DNA from: Pedobacter westerhofensis
GTDB lineage: Bacteria; Bacteroidota; Bacteroidia; Sphingobacteriales; Sphingobacteriaceae
Reading direction: 5' to 3'
Assembly: GCF_900182595.1 (NCBI RefSeq)
Contig: NZ_FXTN01000004.1
Coordinates: forward strand, 62,001-126,000
Length of the DNA stretch: 64,000 nt
In this document: positions 61,850-64,000 of the stretch, one piece after another
How the letters are laid out: every line of letters starts with the position of its first letter
Position numbering within the stretch: the stretch's first letter is position 1
Translations under genes and position numbers: made by a program
Notes under the pieces: model-generated
Database searches by the model: none
Told to the model about the DNA's origin: nothing
What the model saw: only the letters and a program-made list of their open reading frames with translations

Positions 61850-62037
61850 GCGGGGGCGCCGGGGTCATGTGGTTGCCCTGTCCTGATCATATACTTTGAG
61901 TAATCTGATCTTTTGTCGTATTATTTCGTAATCTTTGTATAGCAGTATACAGGTATCAGTCACGAAATACTTATAGATTTCAGCCGGGAGATAGTTTTTG
62001 TACTATCAGACAACGACGTAATGATATAATAAACGAC

Positions 62038-62313
62038 ATGTCACATTTTACTCTCAAATTATGCGAAACTCCGCATGCGATCACCATTGATATTTTGGAT
62101 GAAGCGAACTCAATCCAGTTAAACACCCTGAACAATGCAATGCTGAACCTGACCTGGATCTGGGATGGCAGGGCGGATGTAAAGGAAGAAAAGGAAAATT
62201 TAATCAACGAGATATACCTCGATCTTTTGTTTGTTGAACAAACATTTGGCGATGAAATGGCGGGCAATATTCTGCAGCTGTTGTACAGCAAGATAGATAC
62301 AGTATACAGTTAA
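62038..62313 (+). CDS. Small hypothetical protein
   Basis: 91 residues with no signal. It has a strand-like start (HFTLKLCETPHAITIDIL) and helical parts (NSIQLNTLNNAMLNLTWIW, VKEEKENLINEIYLDLLFVEQTFGDEMAGNILQLLYSK). Two acidic patches stand out. The composition is protein-like, and no better frame exists on the other strand. The family is not recognised. It is isolated between the DUF1080 and amine oxidase genes. Confidence 0.55.
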   Translation: MSHFTLKLCETPHAITIDILDEANSIQLNTLNNAMLNLTWIWDGRADVKEEKENLINEIYLDLLFVEQTFGDEMAGNILQLLYSKIDTVYS

Positions 62314-62429
62314 TTGTGCGCATTTGTATGTAATTGTGGTCTTCTGCAAGAACAATTCTGACATTCCGGATGTTCAGTTTCCTGAAATTTAATTAGTTCA
62401 GGAAGCAATTTATCTGGAATTCACAGCAT

Positions 62430-63746
62430 ATGTCAGGACAGCAAGGTTTAGCGAATCGTAAAAGGGATACAATGATCATTATTGGTGGGGGGATCGCAGG
62501 ATTGATTGCTGCCCGGGAATTGTCCGGCGTATACCAGGTGATTGTGCTTGAAGCGATGAACCGTTTCGGCGGCCGTATCCACACTATCAATGAACACGGC
62601 TTTCCTGGTCCTATCGAAGCAGGTGCCGAATTTCTTCATGGCAAAGCCGAATCTACCCTTAAACTGCTTAAGGAAGCGGGAATTGGTATAGTCAGCGTGG
62701 AAGGGGAACTTTGCCAGACAGATGACCGGACACAGGATGATGCCGGCAATCCCGGGAATACCGCAGAAGGCAGGGAAGAGGAAAGCGATAAACAGTGGGA
62801 AGAATTACTGACACAAATGTCCGTGCTTGAACAGGATACCACATTACTGGAATTTCTGAACAAGCACTTTGGTAACGAAAAATATAATAGTCTGCAGCAG
62901 CGTGCGATCAGTTATGCAGCTGGGTTTGATCTTGCTGATGCCGGCAAGGTCAGTGTCAAATCATTATATGCAGAGTGGAGCCAGCATAATGAAGACAGGG
63001 TGGTTGCAGGCGGATATGGCCAGCTGATCGATTTCCTTGTGGCTGACTGTGAAAAACGGGGTTGTGAGTTGATTAAAAATGCTTTTGTTACCGGTGTGGG
63101 CTGGGGCGCCGGATTTGTTGAGGTGCTGGGGCAGGGGGAAATGAGGTACCGCGCAGAAAAGTGCATTCTCACCGTGTCAGCCGGGGTGTTGCAAAATGGC
63201 GATATCAAATTTAATCCACCTATAGCGCGTTACCATGAGGCGGCAACAAAAATTGGCTTTGGCAATGTGGTTAAAATCCTTTTGTCATTTGATCAGCAGC
63301 TCTGGAAGGATGGCGTTAGTTTTTTTCTTAGCGACGAGGAAGTTCCTACCTGGTGGCCGCAACCGGGAAATACTGCTGCCGTTCTTACCGGCTGGGCCGG
63401 GGGAGAGCGGGCGCTGGCACTCACTGCGTTAAGCGATGAGGAACTGGTAGAGAAAGCCCTGAAATCCCTGTCAGCAATATTCAACCTTGATCTGATGTTG
63501 ATCCGGAAAAACCTGAACAGTTCAAAGATCTTCAACTGGTCGAAACAGAACACTGTACGTGGCGCTTATAGTTATGCAACGCCGCAAAGCCACGATGCCC
63601 TTAAAGTTTTAACTACACCATTACAGGACACCCTTTATTTTGCCGGCGAAGCCATTTATTCAGGTCCGGATCCCGGAACAGTGGAAGCCGCGATCAATAG
63701 TGCGCAGCGGCTTACATCGCAGCTGCGCTTGGTTCATGAGAAATAA
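62430..63746 (+). CDS. FAD-dependent amine oxidase (monoamine oxidase-like)
   Basis: 438 residues, no signal. The FAD dinucleotide fold begins GGGIAGLIAARELS near residue 20, followed by VIVLEAMNRFGGRIHT. The C-terminal FAD-binding end is LYFAGEAIYSGPDPGTVEAAINSAQR, typical of flavin amine oxidases. The Lys that contacts the flavin N5 via water in MAO-type enzymes is not assignable by eye. The substrate is not known; the ATG at 62472 is an alternative start. It is convergent with the partial GMC gene. Confidence 0.87.
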   Translation: MSGQQGLANRKRDTMIIIGGGIAGLIAARELSGVYQVIVLEAMNRFGGRIHTINEHGFPGPIEAGAEFLHGKAESTLKLLKEAGIGIVSVEGELCQTDDRTQDDAGNPGNTAEGREEESDKQWEELLTQMSVLEQDTTLLEFLNKHFGNEKYNSLQQRAISYAAGFDLADAGKVSVKSLYAEWSQHNEDRVVAGGYGQLIDFLVADCEKRGCELIKNAFVTGVGWGAGFVEVLGQGEMRYRAEKCILTVSAGVLQNGDIKFNPPIARYHEAATKIGFGNVVKILLSFDQQLWKDGVSFFLSDEEVPTWWPQPGNTAAVLTGWAGGERALALTALSDEELVEKALKSLSAIFNLDLMLIRKNLNSSKIFNWSKQNTVRGAYSYATPQSHDALKVLTTPLQDTLYFAGEAIYSGPDPGTVEAAINSAQRLTSQLRLVHEK

Positions 63747-63751
63747 CCGGC

Positions 63752-64000
63752 TTATATTTCCCCGCGGTTCATTGCTTTAACTGCATAATCAACGGATCTT
63801 GCCGTGAAGGCCATATAAGTAAGTGATGGGTTTTGAGTTGATGTTGAGGTCATGCAGGCGCCGTCCGTAACAAAAACATTAGGACAGGTATGCAGTTGGT
63901 TCCATTCGTTCAGCACCGATGTTTTTGGATCACGGCCCATTCTTGCGCCGCCCATTTCGTGTATGTCCAGTCCGGGCGACTGGCTGGAAACATTTGGTGT
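63752..64000 (-). CDS. GMC-family oxidoreductase, C-terminal end (partial)
   Basis: The frame is open to the end of the window, so the start lies beyond it. The 82 visible residues include LDIHEMGGARMG and NVFVTDGACMTSTSTQNPSLTYMAFTAR, the C-terminal GMC motif with the catalytic His in the first block and the Asn in the second. The family oxidises alcohols or sugars with FAD. With the DUF1080 gene nearby, a role in making 3-keto sugars is possible. Confidence 0.86.
   Translation of the reverse strand, partial: TPNVSSQSPGLDIHEMGGARMGRDPKTSVLNEWNQLHTCPNVFVTDGACMTSTSTQNPSLTYMAFTARSVDYAVKAMNRGEI

Noticed and set aside
1..64000. tRNA, rRNA, CRISPR array, insertion sequence or prophage
   Set aside because: I looked for cloverleaf-like T-loops, regular spacers, transposase motifs and integrases and found none; a covariance search could still find a small RNA.

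Overview
The window is chromosomal DNA of a Bacteroidota bacterium, most likely a Sphingobacteriaceae member (Pedobacter-like). The grounds are a complete Bat (aerotolerance) operon, BamA/TamA-type and TonB-type outer-membrane barrels, DUF6266 and DUF4142 proteins, LytTR/LytS signalling, DUF1080 glycoside-active proteins, scarce Shine-Dalgarno sites, and promoters of the Bacteroidota type (TTG, about 19-21 nt, TAnnTTTG). Gene assignments rest on motifs read by eye; no database search was possible. I see no rRNA, tRNA, CRISPR array, insertion sequence or integrase.

Layout. 1-4.9 kb: the end of a secreted zinc metalloprotease and two tandem exported M20 amidohydrolases, closed by a strong hairpin terminator. 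4.9-8.2 kb (minus strand): a compact four-gene unit with a small soluble protein, an outer-membrane barrel, a signal-less subtilisin (S8) and, overlapping its end, a 79-residue protein that looks like a free-standing subtilisin propeptide/inhibitor. This is the best candidate for an undescribed system. 8.4-16 kb: UvrA2-like ATPase, amino-acid permease, small acetyltransferase, MTA/SAH nucleosidase, and an MFS exporter-MarR pair behind a 47-bp near-perfect palindrome. 16.3-26.7 kb: an exported SelA-like PLP protein divergent from a PQQ dehydrogenase with an internal cytochrome c domain, rpiA, a BamA-like barrel, a GNAT, a MacB/FtsX permease, a small acidic protein and a lipoprotein. 26.6-33.7 kb: two DUF6266 genes, a cell-wall amidase, two DUF4142 lipoproteins, a NagD-like phosphatase, a DUF1801 protein, a SatP acetate carrier and a DoxX-like protein.

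33.8-42.3 kb is the Bat operon (MoxR ATPase, DUF58, DUF4381-like, BatA, BatB, BatC, BatD, BatE) behind a textbook Bacteroidota promoter. 42.4-49.6 kb carries a UDP-glycosyltransferase, a LytS/LytTR two-component pair divergent from a TonB-type receptor, and a sigma-54 activator. 49.9-58.3 kb holds a lipoprotein, a MgtC/DUF4010 membrane protein, a 1095-residue secreted modular protein, an alpha/beta hydrolase, a Crp-like regulator preceded by a Fur-box-like palindrome, and a two-domain universal stress protein. 58.5-64 kb has an NTF2-like secreted protein, a second BamA-like barrel, a double-DUF1080 protein, a small unknown protein, a flavin amine oxidase and the C-terminal end of a GMC oxidoreductase.

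Together the genes suggest a free-living heterotroph with much periplasmic and surface chemistry: peptide breakdown, PQQ oxidation, carbohydrate-active proteins, envelope stress handling and drug export.
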